Shown here piece by piece: positions 8,480-17,221 of a stretch of DNA of 64,000 bases. Position numbers and translations under genes: made by a program. Within the stretch, counting starts at the first letter, position 1. The number at the start of each line of letters is the position of its first letter. Source of the stretch: Pollutiaquabacter aromativorans. GTDB taxonomy: Bacteria > Bacteroidota > Bacteroidia > AKYH767-A > 2013-40CM-41-45. Under the pieces are notes generated by a model. That model was given only the letters and a program-made list of their open reading frames with translations. It searched no databases and was not told the DNA's origin. The stretch covers positions 2,108,001 to 2,172,000 of the forward strand of contig CP185379.1 of the NCBI GenBank assembly GCA_049177215.1, in the 5' to 3' direction.

Positions 8480-9277
8480 TCAGTTGATAACCTTAATGTT
8501 AGTATTCGTTTTGAGCGCTTCCTCCACGTAGTCGAAAGAACTCAGTATGTCTGCTTTTTCCTTGCCAATCGCGACCGTGTGCTCGAAGTGCGCCGACGGT
8601 TTGTTGTCCGCCGTCCGGATGGTCCAGCCATCCCGCTCGTGCACCACCCCCTTCGTTCCCATATTGATCATGGGTTCGATGGCGATGACCAGCCCTTCGC
8701 GCAACACCAGCCCACTCCCCCGCTTGCCGTAATTCGGCACCTCGGGTTTCTCGTGCAGGTGGCGGCCGATCCCGTGACCGACCAGTTCGCGCACTACGGA
8801 GTAACCGTTTGATTCAGCATACTCCTGAATGGCGGAGCTGATATCCCCGAGCCGGTTTCCCGCGACTGCTTTCGCGATCCCTTCGTACAGGCATTCCCGC
8901 GTGATGCGCAACAGGTTCAGGGTCGATGCCGCTACATCCCCTACCGGAAATGTATAAGCGGAATCTCCATAGAACCCATCTTTCAACACACCACAATCGA
9001 CCGAGCAGATATCACCATCCTTCAATTCCGCCTTTCCCGGAATGCCATGTACCACCTGCGAATTCACAGAGATACAAAGGCTGTTGGGAAAGCCATTGTA
9101 ATTGAGAAAGGCTGGAACGGCACCCTGGTCACGAATAAACGTTTCCGCGATCCGGTCCAACTCAATCGTCGTTATGCCCGGCCGGATGGATTTCGCCACC
9201 TCGGCAAGGGTCTTGGCAACAAGTAAAGAACTCTGCCTGATCAGTTCGATCTCTTCGAGCGTCTTATAGTACAGCAT
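8480..9277 (-). CDS. map: Type I methionine aminopeptidase
   Basis: This cytosolic metalloprotease removes the initiator methionine from nascent proteins. At 265 residues it is the short type I form without an N-terminal zinc finger. The five metal ligands are in place: the two Asp of VDCGVLKDGFYGDSAYTF, the His of GHGIGRHLHE, the Glu of AIEPMINMG and the Glu of FEHTVAI. It is four bases from infA and downstream of secY, a spc-operon arrangement known from Bacteroidota and Firmicutes. Confidence 0.96.
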   Translation of the reverse strand: MLYYKTLEEIELIRQSSLLVAKTLAEVAKSIRPGITTIELDRIAETFIRDQGAVPAFLNYNGFPNSLCISVNSQVVHGIPGKAELKDGDICSVDCGVLKDGFYGDSAYTFPVGDVAASTLNLLRITRECLYEGIAKAVAGNRLGDISSAIQEYAESNGYSVVRELVGHGIGRHLHEKPEVPNYGKRGSGLVLREGLVIAIEPMINMGTKGVVHERDGWTIRTADNKPSAHFEHTVAIGKEKADILSSFDYVEEALKTNTNIKVIN

Positions 9278-9327
9278 CGCTCTTGGTCGGCTCCCCGGAT
9301 TTTTGACGCCCGGGAAACCTGATCAGG

Positions 9328-10686
9328 TTAAACAGCGGAAGCAACGGTCGAACGACCCTTGATCCGCCCACTCTTCATGAGCCCGTCGTAATGACGCATC
9401 AGCAGGTGGCTCTCAATCTGCTGAAGTGTATCCAGTACTACACCCACCATGATCAGCAGGGAGGTCCCGCCGTAAAAGTGAGCGAAGTTGTTGTTGACAT
9501 TCAATAACATCGCAAAGGTCGGCAAAATCGCGATGAGGGCAAGGAAGATCGCACCCGGAAGCGTGATCTTCGACATGACGTCATCAATGAAATCCGCCGT
9601 GCTTCGACCCGGCTTCACACCCGGAATGAATCCGTTGTTCCGCTTCATGTCATCCGCCATCTGGTTCGGGTTGACGGCGATTGCCGTGTAGAAGTAGGTG
9701 AACAGGATGATCAGCGTAGCGAATACGAAGTTGTACCAGAACGAAGTGTAGTTTCCGAAGGTGGTCAGAATTCCCTGCGAAGCAGAGGACTCCGGGAAAT
9801 ACTGGGCGATCGTTGCCGGGATGAACATGATCGCCTGCGCGAAGATGATCGGCATGACACCGGCTGCATTCACTTTCAAGGGGATATACTGACGTACACC
9901 GCCGTATTGCTTATTGCCGACAATCTTCTTGGCGAAATTCACCGGAATGCGCCGCGTACCCTGCACCAGCAGGATCACGAAGGCAATCACGGCAGCAAGC
10001 GCTACCAGTTCGATCAGGAGCACGACCAATCCGCCACCCTGGTTCATGCGCGATGCGAATTCGTCGCGGAACGACGCGGGCAGTCGGGCGATGATGCCGA
10101 TCATGATGATCAGGGAAATACCGTTGCCGATACCCTTATCCGTGATCCGCTCACCCAGCCACATCACGAAGATGGTCCCGGCCGTCAGAATGACGATGGA
10201 GGTCAGCCAGAACTGGAACGGCGACACCAATTCCGGATTGGATACGGAGATGATGGCCGAAGGAACCTGAGCCTGCAGGTTAACGATGTAACCAGGGGCC
10301 TGGAAGCCGGTGATGATCACCGTCAGCCAACGGGTGATATTGTTGATCTTTTTACGACCGCTTTCGCCTTCCTTCTGGAGCTTCTGGAAGTACGGAACTG
10401 CCATACTCAACAGCTGGATCACGATCGAAGCGGAGATGTACGGCATGATACCGAGCGCGAAGATCGACGAGTGCGAGAACGCGCCGCCGGAGAACATGTC
10501 GAGAAGACCCAAGACACCGCCGGACGTCTGCTGACGCAGGGCATCCAGTTGCAACGGATCCACACCCGGAAGCACAATGTGCGAACCGAGGCGGTATACC
10601 AGCAGGAACAGCAGGGTGTTCAGGATCCGGACCCGGAGGTCTTCGATCTTGAAGATATTCTTAATCGTCTGGATCAGGTTCTTCAT
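9328..10686 (-). CDS. secY: Protein translocase subunit SecY
   Basis: SecY is the channel-forming inner-membrane subunit of the Sec translocon. The 452-residue protein shows ten hydrophobic segments, with the conserved signatures GVDPLQLDALRQQ, the segment ALGIMPYISASIVIQLL and GVKPGRSTADFIDDVMSKIT near TM9. The start codon overlaps the rplO stop by four bases (ATGA), so translation is coupled to L15. secE and secG are not in this window. Confidence 0.97.
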   Translation of the reverse strand: MKNLIQTIKNIFKIEDLRVRILNTLLFLLVYRLGSHIVLPGVDPLQLDALRQQTSGGVLGLLDMFSGGAFSHSSIFALGIMPYISASIVIQLLSMAVPYFQKLQKEGESGRKKINNITRWLTVIITGFQAPGYIVNLQAQVPSAIISVSNPELVSPFQFWLTSIVILTAGTIFVMWLGERITDKGIGNGISLIIMIGIIARLPASFRDEFASRMNQGGGLVVLLIELVALAAVIAFVILLVQGTRRIPVNFAKKIVGNKQYGGVRQYIPLKVNAAGVMPIIFAQAIMFIPATIAQYFPESSASQGILTTFGNYTSFWYNFVFATLIILFTYFYTAIAVNPNQMADDMKRNNGFIPGVKPGRSTADFIDDVMSKITLPGAIFLALIAILPTFAMLLNVNNNFAHFYGGTSLLIMVGVVLDTLQQIESHLLMRHYDGLMKSGRIKGRSTVASAV

Positions 10687-11135
10687 GCCTCGATGATGGT
10701 CGTGGTTCCTCCTTTAGCTTCAATGGCTGCCTTTGCGGTAGCGGAGAAGGCGTGCGCCTTGACATCCAGCTTGGACTTCAACTCTCCGCGACCGAGGATC
10801 TTTACACGGTCACGCTTGCTGACCAATCCGCTCTCCAACAGGGAGGCGAAATCAATCGAACTGAGTTTCTTGGCTTCAGCCAGCTTCTGGAGCGTGTCCA
10901 GGTTGATGCCGTTGTATTCCTTGCGGAACGGATTCTTGAAACCGAACTTCGGAACACGACGCTGAAGGGGCATCTGGCCGCCTTCAAATCCACGCTTCGC
11001 GCTGTAGCCGGAGCGGGATTGGGCGCCTTTGTGACCGCGTGTAGCGGTACCGCCCATACCGGAACCGGTACCACGGCCGCGGCGTACGTTGTTTCGAACG
11101 GAACCTTTCGCAGGTTTAAGGGACGACAAATTCAT
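10683..11135 (-). CDS. rplO: 50S ribosomal protein L15
   Basis: L15 is a large-subunit assembly protein. It is 150 residues long, with the glycine/arginine-rich N terminus RRGRGTGSGMGGTATRGHKG that threads into rRNA and a globular C-terminal half. The stop overlaps the secY start. It follows rpmD in spc-operon order. Confidence 0.96.
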   Translation of the reverse strand: MNLSSLKPAKGSVRNNVRRGRGTGSGMGGTATRGHKGAQSRSGYSAKRGFEGGQMPLQRRVPKFGFKNPFRKEYNGINLDTLQKLAEAKKLSSIDFASLLESGLVSKRDRVKILGRGELKSKLDVKAHAFSATAKAAIEAKGGTTTIIEA

Positions 11136-11164
11136 GAGAAGGTCTTTCTTCGGATTGTTAGTGA

Positions 11165-11344
11165 TTAGGCTTCCTTCACCTCTACCAGGTGCTGGACCTT
11201 GTTGATCATGCCCCGGATCTGGGCGGTGGCTTCCACCTCGACGCTGCGGTGCATCTTCGTCAGGCCAAGTGCCTTCAGCGTACGCTTCTGGCTCTCGGGA
11301 CGGTCAATGCCGCTACGGACAAGGGTGATTTTAACTTTTGCCAT
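11165..11344 (-). CDS. rpmD: 50S ribosomal protein L30
   Basis: A 59-residue ORF between rpsE and rplO, the canonical place of L30. The translation begins MAKVKITLVRSGIDRPESQK and continues with a TLKALGLTKMHRSVEV segment, matching the family's ferredoxin-like fold. It ends HLVEVKEA. It is short but unmistakable from sequence and position. Confidence 0.95.
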   Translation of the reverse strand: MAKVKITLVRSGIDRPESQKRTLKALGLTKMHRSVEVEATAQIRGMINKVQHLVEVKEA

Positions 11345-11364
11345 GGGATTCGTATAGAGGGTTC

Positions 11365-11883
11365 TTAACCGTTGAATACTCGGGCCATCTTGATGCCACG
11401 TTGCTGAGCAACCGTAGCCGGATCACGCATCTGCGCCAGCGCGTCGATCGTAGCTTTCACCACGTTGTGCGGGTTGGAACTACCCTTCGACTTCGCCAGT
11501 ACGTTGTGGATGCCTACGCTCTCCAGAACGGCACGCATTGCACCGCCGGCGATTACTCCGGTACCGGGTGCTGCCGGCTTCAGGAACACGTATGCGCCAC
11601 CAAACTTACCGTGCGCTTCATGCGGAATGGTGCCTTTCATGACCGGCACTTTTACCAGGTTCTTCTTCGCGTCGTCGATGCCTTTCTGTACAGCATCGGA
11701 TACTTCTTTCGCTTTGCCAAGGCCGTGACCGACTACACCGGACTCGTCTCCTACCACCACGATGGCGGCAAAGGTGAAGGCGCGGCCACCTTTGGTCACC
11801 TTGGTGACCCGGTTCACGCCGACCAGGCGATCCTTCAGTTCGATTTCGCTCGACTTGACGCGTTTAACGTTTGTTTCAGACAT
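11365..11883 (-). CDS. rpsE: 30S ribosomal protein S5
   Basis: S5 takes part in decoding fidelity and mRNA unwinding at the entry tunnel. It is 172 residues. The N-terminal double-stranded-RNA-binding-like domain contains GRAFTFAAIVVVGDESGVVG, and the C-terminal domain contains GTGVIAGGAMRAVLESVGIH. It follows rplR and precedes rpmD. Confidence 0.97.
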   Translation of the reverse strand: MSETNVKRVKSSEIELKDRLVGVNRVTKVTKGGRAFTFAAIVVVGDESGVVGHGLGKAKEVSDAVQKGIDDAKKNLVKVPVMKGTIPHEAHGKFGGAYVFLKPAAPGTGVIAGGAMRAVLESVGIHNVLAKSKGSSNPHNVVKATIDALAQMRDPATVAQQRGIKMARVFNG

Positions 11884-11916
11884 GGTTTGTCTTCCTAATG
11901 AGAATGATCGTATCGT

Positions 11917-12270
11917 TTAGAATTGGAGTCCGGCTTCGCGGGCCCCTTCGGCCAGGGCTTTCACCCGGCCATGGTACAGGTAACCGCCACGGTCGAACAC
12001 GCAGGTCTTGATGCCGCTCTGGACAGCCTTCTCGGCGATCTTCTTGCCGACTTCGCGGGCCAGATCGACCTTCGGTCCTTTGGTTGCAGTCATCTCCTTC
12101 GCTGCCGATGATACGGCTGCCAGGGTTACCCCCTGCACGTCATCGATCAACTGGGCGTAGATCTGCTTGTTGCTGCGGAACACCGACAGGCGGGGACGCT
12201 CGGCGGTGCCTTTAACCGTCTTGCGGATGCGGTAGCGGATATTGCTCCGGCGTTGTTGCTTCTTCAACAT
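11917..12270 (-). CDS. rplR: 50S ribosomal protein L18
   Basis: L18 binds 5S rRNA in the central protuberance. The 117-residue protein has an Arg-rich N terminus (QQRRSNIRYRIRKTVKGT), the RPRLSVFRSNKQIYAQLIDD segment and the C-terminal FDRGGYLYHGRVKALAEGAR motif. It stands between rplF and rpsE. Confidence 0.97.
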   Translation of the reverse strand: MLKKQQRRSNIRYRIRKTVKGTAERPRLSVFRSNKQIYAQLIDDVQGVTLAAVSSAAKEMTATKGPKVDLAREVGKKIAEKAVQSGIKTCVFDRGGYLYHGRVKALAEGAREAGLQF

Positions 12271-12278
12271 GGCTTCAA

Positions 12279-12833
12279 TTATTTTTTAGCGGCCGACTTA
12301 CCGGCTTTCCGTCTGAGGACTTCATTCACAAATTTGACACCCTTGCCCTTGTAAGGTTCCGGCTCGCGCAGCGAACGGATCTTCGCGGCAACCGCACCCA
12401 ACAACTGCTTGTCGGCGCTCTCGAGAATGATCATGGGGTTCTGGCCCTTATCCTGCTTCGTCGAGACTTTCACCTCAGCCGGGATGTCGAAAATCACGTG
12501 GTGCGAATAACCGAGGACGAGATCGAGCAATTGACCCTGGTTGCTGGCCTTGTAGCCGACACCCACGAGTTCCTGCTCTTTCTTGAAGCCCTGGGACACA
12601 CCGATCACCATGTTGTTGATCAGCGAGCGATACAAGCCGTGCTGGGCACGATGCTCTTTCGATTCGGTTGCACGCTCGACGGTCAACGTGGTTCCGTCGA
12701 TCTTGACGGTGATACCGTCGTTCAGCTTCTGCGTCAGCTCGCCCTTCGGACCTTTCACTTGAACGGTTCCGTCGGCGACCTTGATCTCCACCTTAGCAGG
12801 CAGGGTGATCGGAAGTTTACCTATGCGGGACAT
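12279..12833 (-). CDS. rplF: 50S ribosomal protein L6
   Basis: L6 lies near the factor-binding site of the large subunit. It has 184 residues with two L6 repeats. The start is MSRIGKLPITLPAKVEIK, and the C-terminal part has EPEPYKGKGVKF, the family signature. A short Lys/Ala tail (KAGKSAAKK) follows. It is downstream of rpsH. Confidence 0.97.
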   Translation of the reverse strand: MSRIGKLPITLPAKVEIKVADGTVQVKGPKGELTQKLNDGITVKIDGTTLTVERATESKEHRAQHGLYRSLINNMVIGVSQGFKKEQELVGVGYKASNQGQLLDLVLGYSHHVIFDIPAEVKVSTKQDKGQNPMIILESADKQLLGAVAAKIRSLREPEPYKGKGVKFVNEVLRRKAGKSAAKK

Positions 12834-12854
12834 TGTAGTTGGATGCTTGTTGAA

Positions 12855-13250
12855 TTAATAAACGTAGCAGAGTACTTCTCCGCCTACACCGGCCGTGCGG
12901 GCCTCTTTATCGGTCATCACGCCCTTCGAGGTCGAGAGGATCGCAATGCCCAGCCCGTTGAGTACGCGCGGCATGCGCTCCAGACCCGCGTATTTGCGGA
13001 GACCCGGTTTGCTGATGCGCGAGAGGTTCCGGATGGCCGGAGCCTTGGTCACGGGATGGTACTTCAGGGCGATCTTGATAAGGCCCTGCTTGGAATCGTC
13101 TTCGAACTTGAAGTCCAGGATGTACCCCTTCTCCTTCAGGATCTTGGTCATCTCCTTCTTGAGATTCGAAGCCGGGATCTCCACGACACGGTGGTTGGCC
13201 CGTACGGCATTGCGAATCCGGGTGATGAAGTCTGCGATCGGATCAGTCAT
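12855..13250 (-). CDS. rpsH: 30S ribosomal protein S8
   Basis: S8 is a primary 16S rRNA binder and, in E. coli, the translational repressor of the spc operon. It has 131 residues, with MTDPIADFITRIRNA at the N terminus and the C-terminal signature with GIAILSTSKGVMTDKEAR and GGEVLCYVY. It lies between rpsN and rplF. I did not find an obvious S8-site mimic in the upstream intergenic bases, but this needs folding to judge. Confidence 0.97.
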   Translation of the reverse strand: MTDPIADFITRIRNAVRANHRVVEIPASNLKKEMTKILKEKGYILDFKFEDDSKQGLIKIALKYHPVTKAPAIRNLSRISKPGLRKYAGLERMPRVLNGLGIAILSTSKGVMTDKEARTAGVGGEVLCYVY

Positions 13251-13291
13251 CGTATTAAGGGTGTTGTAGTCCGTTAGTCTATTGTTATGAA

Positions 13292-13561
13292 TTACCAGCT
13301 GGCTTTGGTTACGCCAGGAATCTTGCCTTCCAACGCAAGTTTGCGGAAGGTCACGCGGGAAACGCCGAAGATGCGCATGTATCCGCGGGGACGACCCGTG
13401 AGCTTGCAGCGGTTGTGCTGACGTACCGGAGAAGCGTTCTTCGGGAGTTTGTCCAGAGCGATGTAATCGCCAGACTGCTTCAGCGCCTCACGCTTGGCTG
13501 CATACTTCGCGGCCATTTGCTGACGCTTTACTTCCCGTGCTTTCATTGATTCTTTTGCCAT
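13292..13561 (-). CDS. rpsN: 30S ribosomal protein S14 (zinc-free type)
   Basis: S14 is required late in assembly of the small-subunit head. The protein is the long 89-residue C- form. It lacks the CxxC pairs of zinc-binding S14 and has the C-terminal signature NRCKLTGRPRGYMRIFGVSR. It stands between rplE and rpsH. Confidence 0.96.
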   Translation of the reverse strand: MAKESMKAREVKRQQMAAKYAAKREALKQSGDYIALDKLPKNASPVRQHNRCKLTGRPRGYMRIFGVSRVTFRKLALEGKIPGVTKASW

Positions 13562-13594
13562 GTCGATATCCGTGTTGGATGTTATTGTCTGCGA

Positions 13595-14146
13595 TTAATT
13601 GGTCCGGAACGGCAGTCCGAATTCACGGAGCAGCTCGATCGCCTCTTCGTCCGTCTTTGCCGACGTAACGAATGTGATGTCCATACCCTGGATCTTGTTC
13701 ACCTTGTCGATGTCGATCTCCGGGAAAATGATCTGTTCGGTCACACCCAGCGTATAGTTGCCGCTGCCGTCGAATCCTTTCGGGTTGATGCCGCGGAAAT
13801 CACGGATGCGGGGAAGCGCAACAGAGATCAAACGGTCCAGGAATTCGTACATGTTCGTCTCCCGAAGGGTGACGCGCACGCCGACCGGTACTCCGGCACG
13901 CAGCTTGAAGTTCGCAATGTCCTTGCGCGATTTGGTCGCTACGGCTTTCTGACCCGTGATCATCGACATCTCGGCTACGGCGGAGTCGATGAGCTTCTTG
14001 TCGCTCACAGCATCGCCGACACCCTGGTTAACGCTGATCTTGAGCAGACGCGGAACCTGCATCACGCTGTCGTAATTGAATTTCTTCATCAGTGCCGGAA
14101 CGATGTCATTCCGGTACTTGTCTTTCAGGCGCGGTACGTAACTCAT
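13595..14146 (-). CDS. rplE: 50S ribosomal protein L5
   Basis: L5 binds 5S rRNA and contacts the P-site tRNA. It is 183 residues with the signatures LKISVNQGVGDAVSDKKLID and ALPRIRDFRGINPKGFDGSG. The start codon overlaps the rplX stop by four bases, so translation of L24 and L5 is coupled. Confidence 0.97.
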   Translation of the reverse strand: MSYVPRLKDKYRNDIVPALMKKFNYDSVMQVPRLLKISVNQGVGDAVSDKKLIDSAVAEMSMITGQKAVATKSRKDIANFKLRAGVPVGVRVTLRETNMYEFLDRLISVALPRIRDFRGINPKGFDGSGNYTLGVTEQIIFPEIDIDKVNKIQGMDITFVTSAKTDEEAIELLREFGLPFRTN

Positions 14147-14481
14147 TTCTTGATTACCTCCCCGGACTTTTTAGAGTATCGAACTAGTTTTCCACCCTCT
14201 TCACGGCGTCCTACGCGGGTCGTGTTACCCTTGCCGTCGACGACCATCACATTCGAGATGTGAATCGGCGCTTCCTGCTTCACAATGCCGCCCTGGGTGT
14301 TCTTGGCGTTGGGCTTGGTGTGCTTGGTCACCAGGTTCACACCTTCGACCAGCACGCGGCGCTCGCTCACGAGCACCTCCAGCACGCGTCCCTGTGCGCC
14401 TTTGGAGTCACCGGCAATCACTTTCACGGTGTCCCCTTTGCGGACGTTCAGCTTCGCTTGCTTGTTGTTTTTTCTTTCCAT
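14143..14481 (-). CDS. rplX: 50S ribosomal protein L24
   Basis: L24 initiates large-subunit assembly. The KOW motif is visible as KGDTVKVIAGDSKGAQGRVL near residues 15-35. The protein is 112 residues, with a Lys-rich N-terminal segment before the KOW domain. It lies between rplN and rplE and overlaps rplE. Confidence 0.96.
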   Translation of the reverse strand: MERKNNKQAKLNVRKGDTVKVIAGDSKGAQGRVLEVLVSERRVLVEGVNLVTKHTKPNAKNTQGGIVKQEAPIHISNVMVVDGKGNTTRVGRREEGGKLVRYSKKSGEVIKK

Positions 14482-14506
14482 CGTTTCTTGTCTAAAACGG
14501 TTGAGA

Positions 14507-14875
14507 TCAGAGTACTTCCGGAGCCAGGGAGACGATCTTCATGAACTGCTTATCACGAAGTTCACGTGCTACCGGGCCGAAGATGCGGGTTCCGCGCAAT
14601 TCGTCCTGTGCATTCAGCAACACGACGGCGTTGTCGTCGAAACGGATGTACGACCCGTCAGAACGCTTCACTTCTTTCTTGGTGCGGACCACGACGGCTT
14701 TCGAAACCGTACCCTTTTTGATATTACCGGAGGGCAGCGCGTGCTTTACCGTGACGACGATCTTGTCGCCCAACGAAGCATAGCGCTTCTTGGTGCCGCC
14801 CAACACGCGAATGCAGAGTACTTCCTTGGCACCGCTGTTGTCGGCTACTACGCACCGGGATTCCTGCTGGATCAT
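14507..14875 (-). CDS. rplN: 50S ribosomal protein L14
   Basis: L14 lies at the subunit interface and contacts 16S rRNA. It has 122 residues, the start MIQQESRCVVADNSGAKEVL and the signature RIFGPVARELRDKQFMKIVS, ending SLAPEVL. It follows rpsQ. Confidence 0.97.
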   Translation of the reverse strand: MIQQESRCVVADNSGAKEVLCIRVLGGTKKRYASLGDKIVVTVKHALPSGNIKKGTVSKAVVVRTKKEVKRSDGSYIRFDDNAVVLLNAQDELRGTRIFGPVARELRDKQFMKIVSLAPEVL

Positions 14876-14920
14876 GACTTTCCTTGGTTAACTGATTAAT
14901 GATTCTGCTGTCCTACGGGA

Positions 14921-15193
14921 TTACTTAGCCCGCTCCAGGATCTGGGCGAGGCGCCAGCATTTGTTCTTACTCATCGGACGGGTCTCGGTGATCTTCACGA
15001 GGTCGCCGACGTTCGATTCGTTCTTTTCATCATGCGCCATGAACGTGGTCGTCTTCTTGATGAACTTCCCGTACATCGGGTGCTTCACCTTACGCTCGAC
15101 AGCCACCACGATGCTCTTGTTCATCTTGTTGCTGACAACGACGCCGATTCGCTCTTTGCGCAGGCCGCGCTGCGGGGTTGCGGTTTGTTCCAT
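14921..15193 (-). CDS. rpsQ: 30S ribosomal protein S17
   Basis: S17 is a primary assembly protein of the small-subunit body. It has 90 residues with an OB-fold core (RKERIGVVVSNKMNKSIVV) and the C-terminal RPMSKNKCWRLAQIL segment. The start is preceded by AAGGAG at a usual spacing, a Shine-Dalgarno-like match that is uncommon in this phylum. It lies between rpmC and rplN. Confidence 0.96.
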   Translation of the reverse strand: MEQTATPQRGLRKERIGVVVSNKMNKSIVVAVERKVKHPMYGKFIKKTTTFMAHDEKNESNVGDLVKITETRPMSKNKCWRLAQILERAK

Positions 15194-15211
15194 GATTCTC
15201 CTTCGCGGTTA

Positions 15212-15415
15212 TTATTTCGACTGTTCTGCTTTGGCGCGCTTCGTTAGCTCGGTATGGATCCGGGCGATGCCGCGGCGCATGTCGCGCATCTTCATCGGGT
15301 TGTCGACCGGCGATACCGCATGGTTCATGCGATACTTCACGTAGTTCGCCTTCTCCTCCTGCAAACGCAGCTGAAGCTCCTCAGACGTTAATTCCTTGAT
15401 ATCCTCTTTTTTCAT
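15212..15415 (-). CDS. rpmC: 50S ribosomal protein L29
   Basis: L29 lies near the tunnel exit and helps dock signal recognition particle and trigger factor. It has 67 residues of helical hairpin, with the LRLQEEKANYVKYRMNHAVS segment and RRGIARIHTELTKRAK. It stands between rplP and rpsQ, the invariant S10-operon position. Confidence 0.96.
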   Translation of the reverse strand: MKKEDIKELTSEELQLRLQEEKANYVKYRMNHAVSPVDNPMKMRDMRRGIARIHTELTKRAKAEQSK

Positions 15416-15446
15416 GACAATCTTCCTTAGATGGTCCGTTATGGAT

Positions 15447-15866
15447 TTATGCTTCGAAATCGCGGCGGACGATGAACTTGGTCGTTACCTGCAGCTTCTG
15501 GGAGGCCAGACGCAAGGCTTCACGTGCCGTTGCTTCCGATACACCCTCGGCTTCGAAGATGATGGTACCGGGCTTCACGACGGCCACCCAAAATTCCGGG
15601 TTACCTTTTCCTTTACCCATACGTACCTCGGCAGGCTTGCGGGTGATCGGCTTGTCCGGGAAAATCCGGCACCACACCTGACCTTCACGCTTCATGTAAC
15701 GCGTCAGCGCGACACGAGCTGCCTCGATCTGCTTGGACGGCAACCAGCCGGTCTCCAACGCCTTGATTCCAAAGGAACCGAAGGCCAGGGAATAACCGCG
15801 GGTCGCGTTGCCCTTCGGCACCATTTTATGCTGTTTGCGGAATTTGGTCTTTTTCGGTTGTAACAT
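15447..15866 (-). CDS. rplP: 50S ribosomal protein L16
   Basis: L16 organises the A-site region of the large subunit. It has 139 residues, the start MLQPKKTKFRKQHKM and the signatures PKGNATRGYSLAFGSFGIKA and GKGKGNPEFWVAVVKPG. The Arg/Met loop (TRYMKREGQVW) near residue 80 corresponds to the region hydroxylated in E. coli. It lies between rpsC and rpmC. Confidence 0.97.
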   Translation of the reverse strand: MLQPKKTKFRKQHKMVPKGNATRGYSLAFGSFGIKALETGWLPSKQIEAARVALTRYMKREGQVWCRIFPDKPITRKPAEVRMGKGKGNPEFWVAVVKPGTIIFEAEGVSEATAREALRLASQKLQVTTKFIVRRDFEA

Positions 15867-15907
15867 GATTGCTACTGCTTATTCGTTATTTAATGCCGCG
15901 ATCAATA

Positions 15908-16699
15908 TTAGTTCTTACGCTGTCCGCCACGTCCGCCTTGTCCTCCGCGGCCGCCACGGTCACCACCGCGTCCACCCCGTCCTCCACGATCTCCACGGTC
16001 ACGACCGGTTGCGGTCAGACCCTTGGGAGCCGGCGAAGATGTGCCTGAACCGATGTTCGGAGAGAGATCACGCTTGCCATAGATCTCGCCTTTGCAGATC
16101 CACACTTTCGCGCCGATCTTTCCATACGAGGTCTGTGCTTCCGCGATAGCGAAGTCGATATCGGCACGGAAGGTGTGCAGCGGAATACGACCGTCCTTGT
16201 ACTGCTCGGTACGTGCGATTTCAGCACCGCCCAGACGACCGGCTACCATGACACGGACACCCTCGGCGCCCATGCGCATCGTCGACGCGATGGCCATCTT
16301 GGCTGCGCGACGGAACGAGATACGGGCCTCGATCTGACGACAGATGCTGTCGGCAACCAGCTGCGCATCCAGTTCAGGACGCTTGATCTCAAAGATGTTG
16401 ATCTGGACGTCCTTCTTGGTGAGCTTCTTCAACTCTTCCTTCAGTTTGTCCACTTCCTGACCACCTTTACCGATCACGATACCCGGACGTGCCGTGTGGA
16501 TCGTTACGGTGATGAGCTTCAGGGTACGCTCGATCACGATCTTGGCAACGCCGCCTTTGGAGAGGCGTGCAAGGAGGTATTTACGGATCTTCTCGTCCTC
16601 TACCAGCTTGTCAGCATACTTCTTGCCGCCAAACCAGTTGGAGTCCCAACCGCGGATGATCCCCAGACGGTTGCCGATCGGATTTGCCTTTTGTCCCAT
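15908..16699 (-). CDS. rpsC: 30S ribosomal protein S3 with RGG-rich tail
   Basis: S3 surrounds the mRNA entry tunnel and has helicase activity. Residues 1-220 form the usual KH domain (VIGKGGQEVDKLKEELKKL) and C-terminal domain. About 35 further residues form a low-complexity tail with repeated RGG, RGD and GGQ units, ending GGQRKN. E. coli S3 is 233 residues without this tail. RGG repeats elsewhere bind RNA, so the tail could extend S3's grip on mRNA at the entry site; that is inference. It stands between rplV and rplP. Confidence 0.96.
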   Translation of the reverse strand: MGQKANPIGNRLGIIRGWDSNWFGGKKYADKLVEDEKIRKYLLARLSKGGVAKIVIERTLKLITVTIHTARPGIVIGKGGQEVDKLKEELKKLTKKDVQINIFEIKRPELDAQLVADSICRQIEARISFRRAAKMAIASTMRMGAEGVRVMVAGRLGGAEIARTEQYKDGRIPLHTFRADIDFAIAEAQTSYGKIGAKVWICKGEIYGKRDLSPNIGSGTSSPAPKGLTATGRDRGDRGGRGGRGGDRGGRGGQGGRGGQRKN

Positions 16700-16760
16700 G
16701 AGTTGTTTCTTCAGACGCTTCGCTGTTGGAAGCGGATTATCGTGATGATGGTTTTACGAA

Positions 16761-17195
16761 TTAGGCTGCTTCTTCCTGTTGCTTCTTACCCTTTGCCGGC
16801 GCCGCAACCATGCGGTCCAGGATAATGGTCACGTGGTTCGAACGCTTGCGTACACGGTAGCCGCGACCCTGCGGGGCCGGACGAAGACGCTTCAACATAC
16901 GGGCGCTGTCTACCTGTACCATCTTGACGCAAACGGTACCCTCGTCGATCTTGTCGCCGGTCTTGGCTTCCCAGTTTGCAATGGCCGATTGCAACAGCTT
17001 TTCCAGGCGGGCTGCAGGCGCCTTCGCGTTATAACGCAGGATGTTCATCGCCTGCATCACTTCTTTTCCACGGATCAGGTCCGCTACGATGCGCATCTTG
17101 CGCGGAGACGTCGGCACATTCACCAGGCGGGCGATGGCCGTGCTCTTCATCACTTCTTTGCGCTTATCAGCGGATTCACGTTTTCTTACTCCCAT
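16761..17195 (-). CDS. rplV: 50S ribosomal protein L22
   Basis: L22 lines the peptide exit tunnel, and its beta-hairpin can carry macrolide-resistance mutations. It has 144 residues, with the family signature MKMVQ-like VCVKMVQVDSARMLKRLRP followed by RGRGYRVRKRSNHVTI-like basic sequence. The N terminus MGVRKRESADKRKE and the Lys/Glu/Ala tail are short extensions. It lies between rpsS and rpsC. Confidence 0.96.
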   Translation of the reverse strand: MGVRKRESADKRKEVMKSTAIARLVNVPTSPRKMRIVADLIRGKEVMQAMNILRYNAKAPAARLEKLLQSAIANWEAKTGDKIDEGTVCVKMVQVDSARMLKRLRPAPQGRGYRVRKRSNHVTIILDRMVAAPAKGKKQQEEAA

Positions 17196-17221
17196 GACGT
17201 ATCAGGATCGTTAATGAGGGT

